Assembly: GCA_033239525.1 (NCBI GenBank)
Contig: BSYO01000008.1
Coordinates: forward strand, 16,104,830-16,168,829
Length of the DNA stretch: 64,000 nt
Reading direction: 5' to 3'
Source: Nepenthes gracilis
Lineage: Eukaryota; Streptophyta; Magnoliopsida; Caryophyllales; Nepenthaceae
Shown: positions 62,200 to 64,000 of the stretch, piece by piece
How positions within the stretch are numbered: position 1 is the first letter of the stretch
Layout of the letters: each line of letters begins with the position of its first letter
Notes under the pieces: model-generated
The model's input: the letters and a program-made list of their open reading frames with translations, nothing else
Database searches by the model: none
Told to the model about the DNA's origin: nothing
Program-made: the position numbers and the translations under genes

Positions 62200-64000
62200 C
62201 TAACAACATTGTGATTGCTTCCTGGTGTTCAGATCACTCGAGCAACAATGTGCACGTGTCATTATTTAGCACCTCAACACTTGGTGCACACTTGCTTCTA
62301 ACTGTCATTGATGACTCGCTAGCCACTAGTGTACACCACTCGTGTCCATGATACATTGACCCCTACACATGGGCTCTCTAGCCCTATGCCCGATAGTAGT
62401 CCTAATACTCATGAAGGCAACTGTGATACATCGAGATCACCATAGCATGCTAGCATGATCCAACCATCATGTCTCAACAATTAAAATACTTGTCAACCTT
62501 CATCTAAATCCCACGTAGCATGGTGTCATCTTGTTTTGTGTATACAATGTCATGAGCTTCTAGTCAGCTTGAGGCTCCAACTTGCCTCTTGCTCTGGAAG
62601 GCCGTCTTTGCAAGTATTATGCAAGGTATCCCACCCTGAATGCATGTCTATGGTCTAACCCTTAATTCTGACCGCTATCGACACTATTGGGTCCTCCCTC
62701 TCTCATTGGATAGCCTTATGAGATCCTAGGTTGTCCTCATGGCATGACTCGGGCTTGGACCCCATCATATAGTGGCTTACTTAGGTGATACCTAGCGCCT
62801 GACACACTACAAGAGCCTGAGAGTGATGGAGAGTTGAAGACCAAGCTTCCTCCTATTAAGGGTTCTAGCTCTTTAGGAATTTCCAGGTGGAGAGATTGAA
62901 ATATCCTAACTATATCTCTATTAATTGTTCAAGCCTTGGACCCAATTGTTTTCGGTAATTCCATGTGCCTACCTAAGATTTGCTTAGTAAAATGTCATCA
63001 ACCCATTAGAAATCATTCAGCCCCCATACTGCGGGAACTGACAATGTCATTAGCCATGTCTACTGATAGAATATCTGTATCAATCAATCAGTCACTTGGA
63101 CTGATTTTGTGGCAATTCCATGCCTATTTAGGATTTTGTGTTGTTACCATCTTCTCTATGCTTGGTAAAATATGTTATTAACCTGATAGAATTCATTCAC
63201 CCCTCATCAGTGTGGGAACCAGCAATGTCGTTACCCATGTCAACAACCCACAACAATGCCAACCATGTCACCGTTGCATCATCCATCAAGTCACAAACAC
63301 ACCGCCAAATGTTTGTTTAAAGACCCTGCCACATGCAACTCCCTAATTTCCCTGCTTGTCAACACCTTGACTCACTGATACGACATACTTCCAAAATTGT
63401 CTTTTCGATGCCTTCATTGGCTTGCCCATTGGCACTTATTGTGATTACTCCTGTCCCACAATACCTGTAAATCATCTCTTTGATTGCCTTGAGTATTCCC
63501 ACATGTTCTAGGAACTTCTATGAAGCAACTCACTGCCCCTGTGTACATCTATAATGTGGTCCGAATGATTAGAAAGTACTCAGCACAACCATCTCAACTT
63601 GTGGTGTTACCCCTTGGACTTGGCCAAGACCAAGATGCTGATCTCTTCCAACACCTCGGAGAAATATGAGACCTGCCAAAGAACCCACTCACACAAGCTC
63701 CTCTTAGCAGACAATGACGATGCCTTTAGAACAAAGTGTCTGAGCTCTACTGTATTCTCGTAATTCTCAAGCCCATGTTTCTTTGCTTGCAAATCTAGCT
63801 TCCTAGTTGAACGGCGTCCTTCTCACCCCCTGATGATGAAATGATTTCCCTTTGGAAAGACTTTTCACCACATGCAAAAAACAGAAGCTTTGCTTGAACT
63901 CAAAAGCGTCAGCTTTTCATCACGTTTTAGATGTCTTTGCTTTGTCTAACAAAGTCCCAATGTTCTGCCTGCACTTGAAGGACTTAACCTTTTCATGAAT
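62200..64000. other. GC-richer unclassified DNA in intron 6
   Basis: Composition differs from the neighbouring AT-rich intron DNA, with many CCATCA, CATGTC and CTTG words and no long open frame. It looks like the LTR or non-coding part of a retroelement whose ends lie outside recognition or outside the window. No domain is visible. Confidence 0.35.
62936..63294. repeat. Degenerate tandem duplication (160 bp and 199 bp copies)
   Basis: Copy 1 (62936-63095) and copy 2 (63096-63294) share in order TTGGAC, AATTCCATG, TTGGTAAAAT or CTTAGTAAAAT, ATTCA(C/G)CCC, GGGAAC, CAATGTC(A/G)TTA and CATGTC, with both ending near AAGTCAC. The second copy has an insertion of about 30-40 bp. Part of GC-richer repeat-like DNA of unknown family. 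Confidence 0.6.

Larger units (their letters stand above)
56789..64000 (+). other. Helicase intron 6, running past the window end
   Basis: Starts GTCAGA. At least 7.2 kb. It holds a MITE (56871-57377), a probable solo LTR (57852-60901), GC-richer repeat-like DNA (62200-64000) with a degenerate duplication, and no exon of the helicase that I can find. A 3'-truncated gene is the alternative. Confidence 0.6.

Overview
The window is nuclear DNA of a flowering plant. Evidence: GT-AG introns, a clade-typical plant polygalacturonase, a plant-specific WW-domain DEAD-box helicase (RH40 type), and plant Ty1/copia, Ty3/gypsy-chromovirus and hAT elements. The very long introns and thick retroelement load would suit a large, AT-rich genome such as a magnoliid, but the species cannot be fixed from the sequence. 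There is no bacterial, organellar or viral segment, no CRISPR array, and no rRNA or tRNA gene that I could recognise.

Layout. 1-11000: gene-poor, increasingly AT-rich. A few exon-like blocks without a reading frame lie at 2.7-3.8 kb, and a pair of ~310-bp direct repeats lies at 5980-6292 and 10211-10514. 11201-13917 (+): an intact six-exon secreted polygalacturonase of 467 aa. 14555-14694 (-): an exon fragment resembling the N-terminus of a plant YTH/ECT m6A-reader gene. 15552-~30995 (+): an old chromodomain Ty3/gypsy element. Its 5' LTR was split by a later Ty1/copia insertion (15889-23023), and the distal half of its 3' LTR is in inverted orientation. 31107-~32450: an LTR-like remnant.

~33117 to beyond 64000 (+): the 5' part of an RH40-type DEAD-box RNA helicase. 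It has a 5'UTR exon, a 5.8-kb leader intron, and six coding exons (39084-56788) covering the WW domain, a Gln-rich region and helicase motifs Q to V. Motif VI and the C-terminus are not in the window. The large introns hold a decayed hAT transposase on the opposite strand, two hAT-type MITEs with 8-bp target duplications, a probable 3-kb solo LTR, and several short tandem duplications.

The two working genes look unrelated in function: one acts in cell-wall pectin, the other in nuclear/cytoplasmic RNA metabolism. The main story is genome structure: nested insertion, LTR inversion, transition-biased decay and intron growth by transposons. I found no convincing new biological system. The best leads are the MITE/hAT family with GATATATCGG-type subterminal repeats, the foreign-looking GC-rich block inside the copia leader, and the inverted half-LTR.
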